Shown here in pieces: positions 8,346-17,594 of a DNA stretch of 64,000 bases. The DNA lies in the NCBI GenBank assembly GCA_018332375.1, contig BOPV01000001.1:2790001-2854000 (forward strand). Reading direction: 5' to 3'. This DNA is from Roseiterribacter gracilis (GTDB taxonomy: Bacteria; Pseudomonadota; Alphaproteobacteria; BOG-932; Roseiterribacteraceae). Position numbers and translations under genes: made by a program. The notes beneath the pieces are model-generated. The model was not told where the DNA came from. It saw only the letters and a list, made by a program, of their open reading frames with translations, and made no database searches. The stretch's first letter is position 1, and every line of letters starts with the position of its first letter.

Positions 8346-9081
8346 CGCGTTTGCACTCCATCGAATAGATGAAGCGGTCGCCCGCATGCAGACTATCGGA
8401 CAATTCGACCAAGCGTCCGGTGCTGTCGAAATAGCGACGTTCGGTCCGCAAGGCCGGCACGTGCGGCCCGACATGCAGCTGCGCCGACTGTTCGCGCGTC
8501 AACGATACGGCCGATAGACGCTGCTCAACGCGCACGATGGTCAGGCCGTAGCGCTGTTCGATTAGTTCGTAGATCGCTTGCGTCGGTTCGTGCAGCACAT
8601 GCTCGATCCCGTCGAAACGTCCGTCGAGATAGACATCGGTGAGACAGATAATGACGCCGGCTTCGGGGTCGGTGCGAATACCGCTCAGCTTGACCCATTC
8701 GTCACCCGCAGTTGCCTGCAGGCGTTCGGCAAGATCCGAATCAAGTTTGATTCGGTGAATGCGATCGGCGACCAGACGCGTCGCACGCGCATATTGCAGA
8801 AGCTCGCTGAGCGAACCGAGCGGTTGAATGAAATTGCGCGTCGGCGCTGCCGAAACGACCAGCGTTCCAGAGCCGCGCCGCCGCGTGACGAGGCCAGATT
8901 CGGCAAGCCAGCGTAGCGCTTCTCGCACCGTGTACCGGCTGACGTCAAAGCGCTCGCACAGTTCGATTTCGGTTGGCAGCAACTGGCCGACCGGCGGTTT
9001 CCCCTCCGCGATTTCATGCATCAGGCGCGCCGCGACCTGTTGGTATCGCGGTGCATCTGGATTGTCGGTAATCGCGCTCAA
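8338..9081 (-). CDS. GntR-family (HutC/UTRA) transcriptional regulator
   Basis: 247 residues with an N-terminal GntR winged helix (PRYQQVAARLMHEIAEG, PTEIELCERFDVSRYTVREALRWLAESGLVTRRRGSGT) and a C-terminal UTRA effector-binding domain (residues about 95-240, with YELIEQRYGLTIVRVEQRLSAV). The gene overlaps the upstream CoA-transferase gene by four bases, so it is the second gene of that unit and probably regulates it and the divergent PrpD-ligase-amidase operon in response to a small acid or its CoA ester. The effector is not predictable. Confidence 0.92.
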   Translation of the reverse strand: MSAITDNPDAPRYQQVAARLMHEIAEGKPPVGQLLPTEIELCERFDVSRYTVREALRWLAESGLVTRRRGSGTLVVSAAPTRNFIQPLGSLSELLQYARATRLVADRIHRIKLDSDLAERLQATAGDEWVKLSGIRTDPEAGVIICLTDVYLDGRFDGIEHVLHEPTQAIYELIEQRYGLTIVRVEQRLSAVSLTREQSAQLHVGPHVPALRTERRYFDSTGRLVELSDSLHAGDRFIYSMECKRDG

Positions 9082-10322
9082 ATTCTACTCCGCAGCCCCG
9101 CCCATGCGTCCGCTAGAGTCGCACGAAAAGATGGCGCTGCAATGGAAATCAATGCGTCGGCACGTGCATCGAGATCACAGCCACGCAAGTCGGCAATCCC
9201 GTGTTCGGTGACAACCAGATCAACATCGCCACGCGCCACCGACACCGGCGACTCGAGGCGAGGTACGATACGCGAAGTTTTTCCGTTCTGCGCCGTTGAA
9301 GCGAGGGTGACGATCCCGCGGCCATGCTTCGCCGCACGCGCGCCACGCAGGAAGTCGACCAGCCCGCCAGCACCGCTGACTTGGCGTCCACCAATGACTT
9401 CCGCGTTGCACTGTCCCATCAGGTCAATCTCGATGGTGGAGTTGATCGCGACCAAGCGGTCGAGGCGCGCCAGCGTGTCGAGTCCGTGTGTAACGTCGAC
9501 GGCGGCAAAGCGTATCTGCTCGTCGCGGCCACAGCGATCGTAGAGAGCGGCCGAACCAAGAGCCAGCCCGGCCGTGACCGCGCCGCGAATGGGTGCGAGT
9601 GCGTCGCCCATCTCGAGCAATGAATCGCTAATCATACCGCCATGGACGCGCAGGTTCCGTTGCCCATCGAGCGCACGCAGGACAGCCGGCGGCGCTTTGC
9701 CGATGCCGAGCTGCAGCACGTCGCCGTCTTCGACGAGGCGCGCAACGTGGCGGCCGATCGCGTCGAATTCCTCGGTCCGGCCGCCGGCGTCATAGGTCAG
9801 CAGCGGCGCTTCTTCGTCGACGACATAGTCCAGCTCGTCCCAGCCGATCGTGGCTGCACCCTGCGTGCCCGGCATGGCGGGATTCACATGCGCGATGCGG
9901 CAACGCGCCTGCGACCAGACGAACGGCGTGAAATCTGCCGCTACGCCCAGGCTGCAGCGACCATTCGCGTCGGGCGGCGCGACATGCAGCAAGGCGACGT
10001 CAAAGCGCCAGGATTGCAGCAGCGGAAAAATACGCGTGTAGGGCAGCGGAAGAAATTCGGTGCGCCGCGCCTCGAAACTTTTGCGGCGCGCAGCATCGAT
10101 GAAGAAGGCGCGCGCCCGCGCCGTCGGATGCAGATCGGCGTAGTCGAGCAGATTGACGCCGGGAATCCACACGCCCGCGAAACAGACGCCGGCCAATGCG
10201 TCGCCCGCATTACGCAGCGCGTCGATCCAAACTGGCGATTCACCCGCAGCGCCGGGTGCATAAACCAACGCAGCGCCGCGCAGCTTCGCGCCCAAATCGG
10301 CTGGTCGCATCGGAACCGGCAT
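9078..10322 (-). CDS. Acetyl-CoA hydrolase/4-hydroxybutyrate-CoA-transferase family protein
   Basis: 414 residues from ATG 10322, which has AGGA just upstream; an upstream in-frame ATG gives an arginine-rich shadow extension. Family I CoA-transferases of this type carry both halves in one chain and transfer CoA through a glutamyl thioester. Visible are LQLGIGKAPPAVLRAL, LRVHGGMISDS, INSTIEIDLMGQCNAE and VTEHGIADLRG, the family's conserved blocks. The acids used are unknown. It overlaps the GntR gene by four bases and diverges from the PrpD operon with a 101-base gap, suggesting a shared catabolic role. Confidence 0.88.
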   Translation of the reverse strand: MPVPMRPADLGAKLRGAALVYAPGAAGESPVWIDALRNAGDALAGVCFAGVWIPGVNLLDYADLHPTARARAFFIDAARRKSFEARRTEFLPLPYTRIFPLLQSWRFDVALLHVAPPDANGRCSLGVAADFTPFVWSQARCRIAHVNPAMPGTQGAATIGWDELDYVVDEEAPLLTYDAGGRTEEFDAIGRHVARLVEDGDVLQLGIGKAPPAVLRALDGQRNLRVHGGMISDSLLEMGDALAPIRGAVTAGLALGSAALYDRCGRDEQIRFAAVDVTHGLDTLARLDRLVAINSTIEIDLMGQCNAEVIGGRQVSGAGGLVDFLRGARAAKHGRGIVTLASTAQNGKTSRIVPRLESPVSVARGDVDLVVTEHGIADLRGCDLDARADALISIAAPSFRATLADAWAGLRSRI

Positions 10323-10423
10323 CGACAATCCTGTCTGTCTGTTTGCGCAGCGCGAAACTGCCGGCGTAGCTTTGCCCGGACAAGCCCGGGAGGGTGTCCT
10401 ATTCCTCGCTCTGGAGCCACGCC

Positions 10424-11788
10424 GTGAACGCAGCTGAACAACTGGCACGGCACGTCATCGAAACGCGCTTCGAAGATCTGCCTTCCGACGCGGTCGAGAA
10501 GACCAAGATCTTCATCCTCGATTCCTTCGGTGTCGGCGTGTCGGGCAGCGCGGCCGTGCATGCGGCGTCGCTGCTGCGTGCGGTCCAAGACTGGGGCAGC
10601 GGCGACGACGCAACCGTGCTGGGGCTGGATACGCGCCTGCCCGCCGCATCGGCGGCGTTTCTCAACTGCGTGCAGATCCACAATCAGGAATTCGACTGCG
10701 TCCATGAAGGCGCGGTGCTGCATCCGATGACGACCGCGCTTGCAGCCGGCTTGGCCGCCGCCGAGCAGATGGGTGGCGTCACCGGACGCGACTTGCTGAC
10801 CGCGATGGCGCTGGCGATCGACGTCACCGCCGGGTTGGGCATCGCATCGCGCTCGAAAATGAAATTCTTCCGCCCCGCCAGCGCGGGGATTTTCGGCGCC
10901 ACCGCCGCAGTCGCAAAGCTACGCGGCTTCACCCAGGCGCAATTGATCGACGCGTGGGGTCTGGCCCTGGCGCAGGCGGCGGGCACGATGCAGCCGCACG
11001 ACGAAGGCCTGGCGACTTTGGCGGTGCAGATCGGATTCGCGGCGCGCGGTGCGATCGTCGCGTGCGACTTTGCTGCGGCTGGCATTCCCGGGCCGCGCGG
11101 CGTGATCGACGGCGAATTCGGTTATCTCAATCTGTACGAGACCGCGCACGACATCGAACCGGTGCTGGCCGATCTCGGCCGCGTCTGGCGTATCACGCAA
11201 GTCAGCCACAAACCTTACCCGACTGGCCGCGCCGCCCATGCCGGCATTTCGGGTTTGCTGGCGTTGATGTCGGCGCACCGATTCGGTGAGGACGAGGTCG
11301 AGCGTGTGACCTTGCTGGTGCCGCCGCTGATCCATCGTTTGGTCGGCCGTCCGATCGAACGCGACATGCCAGTCAGCTACGCGCGGCTGTGTTTTCAATA
11401 TTCCGGCGCCGTCGCCTTGCAGCGCGGCTTCGTCGACATTCCGGATTTCTATGAATCCGCGCTGCGCGATCCGGCGCGGCATGCGCTGGCGGCGCGGATC
11501 CGCGTTGAGATCGACGGCAATCCCAATCCCAACGCTATGTCGCCGCAACGGATCGAAGTGCGGCTGAAGAACGGCGCGACCCGCGCGCTCGACATTCCCG
11601 CAACACTGGGTGCGCCCGACAATCCGCTGCCGCGCGACGCGCATCTCGCCAAGTTCCGGCGCTGCTGGTCCTACGGCGCGCGGCCGCTCGACGGTCAGGC
11701 TGGCGAACGTGCGATCGCCCTCGTCGATCGTCTGGAAGAATTGGACAATAGCAACGACCTCACAGCGCTTGCCGTACCGGAGCCCTGA
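10424..11788 (+). CDS. MmgE/PrpD family protein
   Basis: Family members are 2-methylcitrate dehydratases or related enzymes such as cis-aconitate decarboxylase, acting on hydroxylated or unsaturated tricarboxylic-type acids. GTG 10424 is preferred because TGGAG stands seven bases before it; GTG 10394 would add ten residues. The 454-residue product has the family blocks KTKIFILDSFGVGVSGS, NCVQIHNQEFDCVHEGAVLHP and YPTGRAAHAGI. It is the first gene of a plus-strand set: its stop overlaps the start of the CoA ligase (TGATG). The true substrate is unknown, as many members are catabolic enzymes of different specificity. Confidence 0.88.
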   Translation: MNAAEQLARHVIETRFEDLPSDAVEKTKIFILDSFGVGVSGSAAVHAASLLRAVQDWGSGDDATVLGLDTRLPAASAAFLNCVQIHNQEFDCVHEGAVLHPMTTALAAGLAAAEQMGGVTGRDLLTAMALAIDVTAGLGIASRSKMKFFRPASAGIFGATAAVAKLRGFTQAQLIDAWGLALAQAAGTMQPHDEGLATLAVQIGFAARGAIVACDFAAAGIPGPRGVIDGEFGYLNLYETAHDIEPVLADLGRVWRITQVSHKPYPTGRAAHAGISGLLALMSAHRFGEDEVERVTLLVPPLIHRLVGRPIERDMPVSYARLCFQYSGAVALQRGFVDIPDFYESALRDPARHALAARIRVEIDGNPNPNAMSPQRIEVRLKNGATRALDIPATLGAPDNPLPRDAHLAKFRRCWSYGARPLDGQAGERAIALVDRLEELDNSNDLTALAVPEP

Positions 11789-13170
11789 TGCATCCGAGTT
11801 ACTTTGAAGCCGCCGACCCGGCGCGCATGGCGGCGGAATTTCCGATCGGCGACGAATTTCTGCGCGTGTTCAAAAGCCTCAGCCGCGACGAGTTGCGCGC
11901 ACGACAGGAAAAGCAGTTTCGGCAGTTGATGGCGCGCGCCTGGCGCACGGGATTTTATCGCCGCCACTGGGGCGCGCACGGCATCGAAGCGGGCGACATA
12001 CGCACGCTGGACGATCTGCCCAAGCTGCCGACCTACGACAAGACGCAGTTGATGGAGTCGATCGCGAACCATCCGCCGCTGGGCGACTTTCATGCGATGG
12101 ACACCTATCCAGCCGGCGCGCATCCGCCGATCGTGTTCCACACGACCAGCGGCACAACCGGGCGGCCGCAGCCGCTTCTGTTCGGGCCGTGGAGTCGCGA
12201 AGTCCAGAATCTGCTGCTAGCGCGCATCTATTTGCTGCAGGGCATGCGCAGCAGCGACGTGGTTCATTCGGTCTATGGCCACGGCATGATCAATGGCGGC
12301 CATTATGTGCGCGAAGCGGTCGTGCACTGGACCAACGCGCTGTTCATGAGCGCAGGAACCGGCGTCGAAACACGGTCGCTGAACCAAGTGCAGTTGATGC
12401 GCGATTTCGGCGCCACAGTGATCGTAGGCTTCGCCGACTACATCAAACGTCTGGCCGAAGTCGCGCGCGAGAACGGCATCGAGCCCGGTCGTGACATCAA
12501 GATCCGGCTGATCTGCGGCCATCTCGGCCGTGAATCGCGCGAACAAATGTCGGCGATGTGGGGTGGTGCTGCAGTCCATGATTGGTACGGCGTCGGCGAT
12601 ACCGGCGCGATTGCGGCCGAAGGTCCCGACGGCGACGGGCTGTATGTGATGGAAGACGCGCAGTTCCTGGAAATCTGCGACATCGATACGGGCGCACCGC
12701 TCGCCGACGGCGAACAAGGCGACATGGTCTGCACCAGCCTGTTCAAGCACGACATCTATCCGATCGTGCGGTTCAACACCCACGACGTGTCGAAATATAA
12801 AACCGGACAATCGTCGCTGGGTTTGAATTTGCGTCGGATCGAAGGCTTTCTCGGGCGTTCCGACAACATGGTGAAACTGCGCGGCATCAACGTCTTTCCG
12901 CATGCGGTCGGCCCGATCCTGCAAAACAGGACCGAGTTCAATGGCCAGTTCCTTTGCAAAGTCTCGCGCGATACGACCGGGCGCGACGACATGCTGGTCT
13001 TGTGCGAAGTCACCGGCCCGGCCGATGTTGACGCCTACAAGCAGGCGCTGAAAGCCAGCATGGGGGTCGAGGTCGACGTGCAGTTCGTGACACCCGGCGC
13101 GCTGGCGCCGCTGACGCAGATCGAACAGCGACAGAAACCGATCCGTCTGGTCGATGAGCGGTTCGTATGA
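11788..13170 (+). CDS. Phenylacetate-CoA-ligase-like (PaaK family) acyl-CoA ligase
   Basis: An adenylate-forming enzyme of 460 residues that activates a carboxylic acid with ATP and CoA. The P-loop is HTTSGTTGRPQPLLF near residue 117, followed by the PaaK-type segments ICGHLGRESREQM, DWYGVGDTGAIAAEG and YPIVRFNTHDVSKY, and the hinge-like GRSDNMVKLRGINVFPHAVG. The substrate need not be phenylacetate. It overlaps both neighbours: start within the PrpD stop, end within the amidase start (ATGA). This coupling implies that PrpD, ligase and amidase work on the same compound. Confidence 0.92.
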   Translation: MHPSYFEAADPARMAAEFPIGDEFLRVFKSLSRDELRARQEKQFRQLMARAWRTGFYRRHWGAHGIEAGDIRTLDDLPKLPTYDKTQLMESIANHPPLGDFHAMDTYPAGAHPPIVFHTTSGTTGRPQPLLFGPWSREVQNLLLARIYLLQGMRSSDVVHSVYGHGMINGGHYVREAVVHWTNALFMSAGTGVETRSLNQVQLMRDFGATVIVGFADYIKRLAEVARENGIEPGRDIKIRLICGHLGRESREQMSAMWGGAAVHDWYGVGDTGAIAAEGPDGDGLYVMEDAQFLEICDIDTGAPLADGEQGDMVCTSLFKHDIYPIVRFNTHDVSKYKTGQSSLGLNLRRIEGFLGRSDNMVKLRGINVFPHAVGPILQNRTEFNGQFLCKVSRDTTGRDDMLVLCEVTGPADVDAYKQALKASMGVEVDVQFVTPGALAPLTQIEQRQKPIRLVDERFV

Positions 13171-14561
13171 ACGCGCACCGACGGTTGCCCCACCAGCTCG
13201 GCGTCGCCGAATTGTCGGCCGCGTTCGCGCATGGCGAATTGACGGCGCGGCAGGCTACCGAAGCCTATCTGGCGCGGATCGATAGCCAGGACGCAAAGGT
13301 GAATTCCTACCTGCATGTGACCGCGCATGCAGCGTTGGACGCAGCCACCGCCAGCGACGCACGACGCGCAGCCGGAAAAGCGTTGGGGCCGCTCGACGGC
13401 ATTCCGATTGCGCTCAAAGACAATATCGACGTCGCCGGCGTACCGACGACGGCCGGCATCGCGGTGCGGCGTGGGCGGCTTGCGCACAGCGATGCGTTTG
13501 TCGTGCAGCGATTGAAACGCGCCGGCGTGGTCATTCTCGGCAAGCTGAACATGCATGAAGCGGCGCTGGGTGCGACCAACGCCAACGAAGCCTACGGCGT
13601 GTGTCACAATCCACACCGGCATGGTTTCACGCCCGGCGGCAGTTCGGGTGGATCGGGCGCGGCCGTCGCAGCCGGCCTGTGTGCCGCAGCACTCGGCACC
13701 GACACGTTGGGATCGGTGCGGATCCCCGCCGCCTATTGCGGCGTGGCTGGATTCAAACCGACCTACGGGTTGGTTTCGACGCGCGGCACAGTGCCGTTGT
13801 CCTGGACGCTCGATCACGTCGGTCCGCTGGCACGCAAAGTCGAAGATCTGGGATTGCTGCTCGACGCGATGGCGGGGTTTGATTCCGAATGCGCGGAAAG
13901 CCGCGCGCGCACGACTGGCGACACGCGCTATGCCGGACCCTATTCGCAACGTCTCGACGGGTTGGTGATCGGCCGCGTCGTCGGGTTGGAGGCGGTGCCG
14001 TTGCAGCCCGGCGTCATCGCCGCGTTCGACCGCGCTATCGACACGTTGCGTAGCCTGGGCGCCACCATCATCGACGTGCGGTTCGACGGCTACGACTTCA
14101 CGCCGTTGCGGCTGCAAGCGTTGCTGACGATCGAAGCCGAGGCTGCGGTCGTGCATGCCGACGATCTCGCCGCAGATCCCGACGGGTTCAGCGAAACCTT
14201 CCGCACCTTTGTCGGCTGGGGCGCACGCCAGCCCGCGCACAAACTGGCCGCCGCTTATCGCGCCGTCGCCGACGTGCAGTTGATCGCGCGCCGCGCCTTG
14301 GCGCAGGCGCCGGTCTTGGCGCTGCCAACCGCACCGCACGAGGCCTTCGCCTTTGCCGATCCGGTGCCGCACGTGCAAGCCGATCTGACCAGCCTCGCCA
14401 ACATGGCCCGGATCCCGTCGGCGACTGTGCCGATGGGGCGCGGCGACACCGGCCTGCCGGTCGGTCTGCAATTGCTGGCCGGCGAGTTCCAAGATGCGCT
14501 GGTCATGCGCGTCGCGGCAGCGTACGAGGCGGCATCCGCCTCTTACGTAGCCCCTGACTGA
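13167..14561 (+). CDS. Amidase signature family amidase
   Basis: Hydrolyses amides with a Ser-cisSer-Lys triad. In the 464 residues the lysine is K84 (PIALKDNID), the cis-serine is in the PGGSSGGSGAA loop (S159 or S160) and the nucleophile is S183 in DTLGSVRIPAAYCG; the usual G before it is L here (TLGS instead of TGGS). The C-terminal PVGLQLLAGEFQDA block is also present. It is the last gene of the PrpD-ligase-amidase unit, overlaps the ligase by four bases, and probably releases an acid from an amide substrate for activation to a CoA ester. A hairpin covers its stop codon. Confidence 0.93.
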   Translation: MNAHRRLPHQLGVAELSAAFAHGELTARQATEAYLARIDSQDAKVNSYLHVTAHAALDAATASDARRAAGKALGPLDGIPIALKDNIDVAGVPTTAGIAVRRGRLAHSDAFVVQRLKRAGVVILGKLNMHEAALGATNANEAYGVCHNPHRHGFTPGGSSGGSGAAVAAGLCAAALGTDTLGSVRIPAAYCGVAGFKPTYGLVSTRGTVPLSWTLDHVGPLARKVEDLGLLLDAMAGFDSECAESRARTTGDTRYAGPYSQRLDGLVIGRVVGLEAVPLQPGVIAAFDRAIDTLRSLGATIIDVRFDGYDFTPLRLQALLTIEAEAAVVHADDLAADPDGFSETFRTFVGWGARQPAHKLAAAYRAVADVQLIARRALAQAPVLALPTAPHEAFAFADPVPHVQADLTSLANMARIPSATVPMGRGDTGLPVGLQLLAGEFQDALVMRVAAAYEAASASYVAPD

Positions 14562-14581
14562 TTTCCCTCGGGAAATCAGTC
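14556..14581 (+). terminator. Hairpin over the amidase stop codon
   Basis: A perfect 11-base-pair inverted repeat (GACTGATTTCC and GGAAATCAGTC) with the tetraloop CTCG overlaps the amidase stop. No T run follows, so it could be a Rho-associated or RNA-stabilising structure rather than a classic intrinsic terminator. Confidence 0.45.
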
Positions 14582-14624
14582 CAGCCCACGCGGAGCGGGG
14601 GGCGCAGACAAAAACGGATCCAGA

Positions 14625-15383
14625 GTGAGCAAACAGAAGCCGCCCGAACTCGTCTGTTATTCGCTGACCAACGAGGCGCCGCTGCTGCGGCCGGCGCCCG
14701 CGACGCGCGCCTGGATGGACGCGTCGCCCGAGAAATACGCCTATCGCTGCCTGCCGCTGTCGATCGCCAACGCGCATGGCTGGGAACTGCTGTGCCCGTC
14801 GCCCTTCATGGCCGAATGGCGCGGCGCCAAAGGCAAAGAAGGCATCACCGTCACGTCGCTGAGCGGCGGACCGGCGCCTGCGATGAGTCATTTTGGATCG
14901 GGCGTGCTGACCTTTCACGTCAACGCGCTGTTCCGCACCGACCCGGGTTGGAATCTGTTCGTCGGCGGACCGGTGAACCGGCCCAAGCACGGCATCCAGG
15001 CGCTGACTGGAATCATCGAAACCGACTGGACCGTTGCCAGCTTCACCATGAACTGGATCTTCACCGCGCCCGGTCGCGTGACCTTCGCCGAGGGCGAACC
15101 GTTCTGTTTCTTCTTTCCGGTGCAGCGCGGTCATCTCGACACGATCGAACCGCGCTCGGAACGGATCGCGGCGGTGCAGAACCGCAAGGTCTATGACGAA
15201 TATGTCGCGTGGCGCGACGGTCGCGCGAAGTTCCTGGCCGAGCTGCCGGTGCAAGGATCCGACGCCAACGAAAAAGGCTGGGAGAAAACCTACTTCCAAG
15301 GCGCCAAGCCGAACGGCCAGCAAGGCGTTTCCGATCATCAGACACGCTTGCGCCTGAAGCCGTTCGCGCCGCCGAAGCCGTGA
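14625..15383 (+). CDS. DUF6065-like protein of unknown function (252 aa)
   Basis: The product has a compact globular pattern with many aromatic residues: CLPLSIANAHGWEL, FMAEWRGAKGKEGI, SHFGSGVLTFHVNALFRTDPGWNLFVGGPVN, NWIFTAPGRVTFAEGEPFCFFFPVQRG and, near the end, KGWEKTYFQG. These blocks resemble the family of uncharacterised bacterial proteins named DUF6065. Start GTG 14625 lacks a strong ribosome site. The last four bases overlap the start of pabB (GTGA), which ties the two in one transcript, but no link to folate synthesis is known. Unknown function; the family name is from pattern memory. Confidence 0.7.
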   Translation: MSKQKPPELVCYSLTNEAPLLRPAPATRAWMDASPEKYAYRCLPLSIANAHGWELLCPSPFMAEWRGAKGKEGITVTSLSGGPAPAMSHFGSGVLTFHVNALFRTDPGWNLFVGGPVNRPKHGIQALTGIIETDWTVASFTMNWIFTAPGRVTFAEGEPFCFFFPVQRGHLDTIEPRSERIAAVQNRKVYDEYVAWRDGRAKFLAELPVQGSDANEKGWEKTYFQGAKPNGQQGVSDHQTRLRLKPFAPPKP

Positions 15384-16741
15384 CGCTCGACAGCGTGCTC
15401 GATCGTGACGTCGTGCGCGAGATCGCGTGGATCGATCCGCTCGCCGCGTACGCGTCGTTGCGCGGCAACGGGCCTTCGATCTGGTTCGACAGTGCTGCGG
15501 GCGGACGGTGGAGCTATGTGCTGGCCGAACCCGTCGCGTCGCTGACCAGCGAAGCAGACGCGACCGACGATCCCTTCACTGCACTGTCTGCGATGCTGCA
15601 TGCGCAGCACGGCACGATCGACGCACCGCCCCCATTCGCGGGCGGTGTTGCAGGGTTTCTGAGCTACGAGCTGCGGCGCTGGATCGAACGCGACGCGCTG
15701 CGCCATCCGGCCGATGCCGATTTGCCCGAAGCGCAACTCGATCTCTACGACACGGTGCTGGCCTTCGACGTCGAGGCGCGCCGCACCTGGTTGATCGCGC
15801 GCAGCTTCCCCGCCTCGCGCGAGTCGGCGGCGAAACGCGCCGATCGGTGGCAGGCACGCCTGGCGCAACCAAGCGCCGTACCGACTGGCGTGCCGACAGC
15901 GACGTGGCACGCCGACTGGCAGCAAGACGAATATCAGGCGCATGTCGCGGCGTTGCGGCAGCGTACTTTCGACGGCGAAATCTATCAGGCGAATTTCACC
16001 CAGCGTTTCATCGCAACGCGTCCGGCCGGGCTGGATCCGTTGGCGGCCTATTGCCGGCTGCGCGAATTGGCGCCGGCGCCGTTTGCGACCTTGATCGAGC
16101 TTGGCGATGGTCGCGCGCTGGCAAGCGCGTCGCCCGAACGATATCTGCGCGTCGAATCGAATCGCCGCGTCATCACCGAACCGATCAAAGGCACGCGCCC
16201 GCGCGGGCGCGACGCAGCGCAAGACGACGCGCTGGCGCAAGAGCTGCTGCGCGACGAGAAAGAGCGCGCCGAAAATCTCATGATCGTCGACCTGCTGCGC
16301 AACGATCTTGGCCGCGTCGCGCAGAAGGGATCGGTGGTGGTCGAAGATCTGTTCGCGGTCGAACGGTTTGCAGCGGTGCAGCATCTCGTGTCGCGCGTCG
16401 CGGCGACCTTGGCGCCTGGCCGCGATCTGGTCGATTTGCTGCGTGCCGCTTTTCCTGGCGGCAGCATCACCGGCTGTCCCAAAGTGCATGCGATGCGCGC
16501 CATCGATGATAGCGAGCGCGCGCGCCGCGGCGCCTATTGTGGTTCGATTGCCTGGTTCGGCAGCGACGGAACGATGGACAGCTCGATCGCCATTCGCACG
16601 CTGACCTTCGGGTGCGACCGGGTTCTGGCGCAGGCCGGCGGCGGCATCGTCGCCGACAGCGATCCCGCATCGGAATATCGCGAGTGCCTGCTGAAAGCGC
16701 GGCCGTTGCTGCGCACGCTCGATCCCAGTTGGGCGCTATGA
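15380..16741 (+). CDS. pabB: Aminodeoxychorismate synthase component I
   Basis: Converts chorismate and ammonia to 4-amino-4-deoxychorismate for folate synthesis. The start GTG 15380 overlaps the upstream stop (GTGA); frames further upstream are shadow. In 453 residues the chorismate-binding domain carries EIYQANFTQRF, ALASASPERYLR, the PIKGTRPRG block typical of PabB-type enzymes, ENLMIVDLLRNDLGR, and FPGGSITGCPKV, YCGSIAWFG. No glutamine amidotransferase (PabA/TrpG) gene is next to it, so the amidotransferase must be encoded elsewhere. The lyase PabC follows 61 bases downstream. Confidence 0.93.
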   Translation: MTLDSVLDRDVVREIAWIDPLAAYASLRGNGPSIWFDSAAGGRWSYVLAEPVASLTSEADATDDPFTALSAMLHAQHGTIDAPPPFAGGVAGFLSYELRRWIERDALRHPADADLPEAQLDLYDTVLAFDVEARRTWLIARSFPASRESAAKRADRWQARLAQPSAVPTGVPTATWHADWQQDEYQAHVAALRQRTFDGEIYQANFTQRFIATRPAGLDPLAAYCRLRELAPAPFATLIELGDGRALASASPERYLRVESNRRVITEPIKGTRPRGRDAAQDDALAQELLRDEKERAENLMIVDLLRNDLGRVAQKGSVVVEDLFAVERFAAVQHLVSRVAATLAPGRDLVDLLRAAFPGGSITGCPKVHAMRAIDDSERARRGAYCGSIAWFGSDGTMDSSIAIRTLTFGCDRVLAQAGGGIVADSDPASEYRECLLKARPLLRTLDPSWAL

Positions 16742-16802
16742 TTTCGACTTACGCACGCGAGTGGGGTTGGTGGGGTGGCCGCGAGCGTGCGGAAACAAAA
16801 AC

Positions 16803-17594
16803 ATGAACGAATTGATCTGGATCGACGGCGAGATCGTTGACATTGCCCGCGCGCGGATCGATCCGCGCGACCGTGGCTTCACCTTGGGTGACGGGCTGTA
16901 CGAGACCGTCCGCGTTCGGAATGGCGTGCCGACGCGGGTTGCAGCCCATGTGATGCGGCTGGTGCGCGGCTGCGCGCTGCTCGGATTCCCGCCGCCGATC
17001 GATCCGCACGAATTCGATGATGTCATGCGGCGCTTTCTTGTCACGACCGATACGGTCGGCGACGCAGCGCTGCGCCTGACCTTGTCGCGCGGACCGGGAC
17101 CGCGCGGCCTGACGCCGCCCGAACACCCGAAGCCGACCTTGACGATGCTGATCGCGCCCTGGACCAAACCGGCACCGGTTGCTGCGATCACCGCGCGGGT
17201 CGCGCGCCGCGACGAAACCTCGCCGTTGTGCACGATCAAGCACACCAACACGCTGGATGCGATTCTGGCGCGGCGTGAAGCGGCGTCGCACAACGCCGAC
17301 GAAGCAGTGCTGCTGAACCACAAAGGCAACATTGCCGAAGCGACCATCGCCAATCTGTTTGCGGTGATCGACGGAACGCTGGTGACGCCACCGTCCAGCG
17401 ATGGCTGTCTGCCCGGCGTCGCGCGCGCCGAGATTCTCGAACGCGCCGGCGGCGTCGAACGCACCATCACGCCGAACGATTTGGCGCGCGCCGACGAGAT
17501 CTTCTTCAGCTCTGCCCTGGGAATTCGAAGCGCGATTGCGATGGACGGACGAACGCTTTCGTCGCGCTCCGTCGCGGAGTCGCTTCCGCTTTAA
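16803..17594 (+). CDS. pabC: Class IV aminotransferase, likely 4-amino-4-deoxychorismate lyase
   Basis: Fold-type IV PLP enzyme of 263 residues. The PLP lysine is K146 in PLCTIKHTNTLDAILA, and later motifs include NIAEATIANLFAV and GCLPGVARAEIL, as in ADC lyase and D-amino-acid aminotransferases. Its place directly behind pabB makes ADC lyase (releasing p-aminobenzoate and pyruvate) the best call; a D-alanine or branched-chain aminotransferase role cannot be excluded by sequence alone. ATG 16803 is used. The 3' end overlaps the convergent sensor kinase by four bases. Confidence 0.85.
   Translation: MNELIWIDGEIVDIARARIDPRDRGFTLGDGLYETVRVRNGVPTRVAAHVMRLVRGCALLGFPPPIDPHEFDDVMRRFLVTTDTVGDAALRLTLSRGPGPRGLTPPEHPKPTLTMLIAPWTKPAPVAAITARVARRDETSPLCTIKHTNTLDAILARREAASHNADEAVLLNHKGNIAEATIANLFAVIDGTLVTPPSSDGCLPGVARAEILERAGGVERTITPNDLARADEIFFSSALGIRSAIAMDGRTLSSRSVAESLPL

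Noticed and set aside
10324..10335. GACA-ATCC-TGTC inverted repeat as GntR operator
   Set aside because: It does not fit known HutC-type operators and is too short to separate from chance.
13035..15338. 767-codon open frame on the minus strand
   Set aside because: It lies opposite the amidase and DUF6065 genes, is rich in Arg, Gln and His and has no domain; high GC makes such shadows common.
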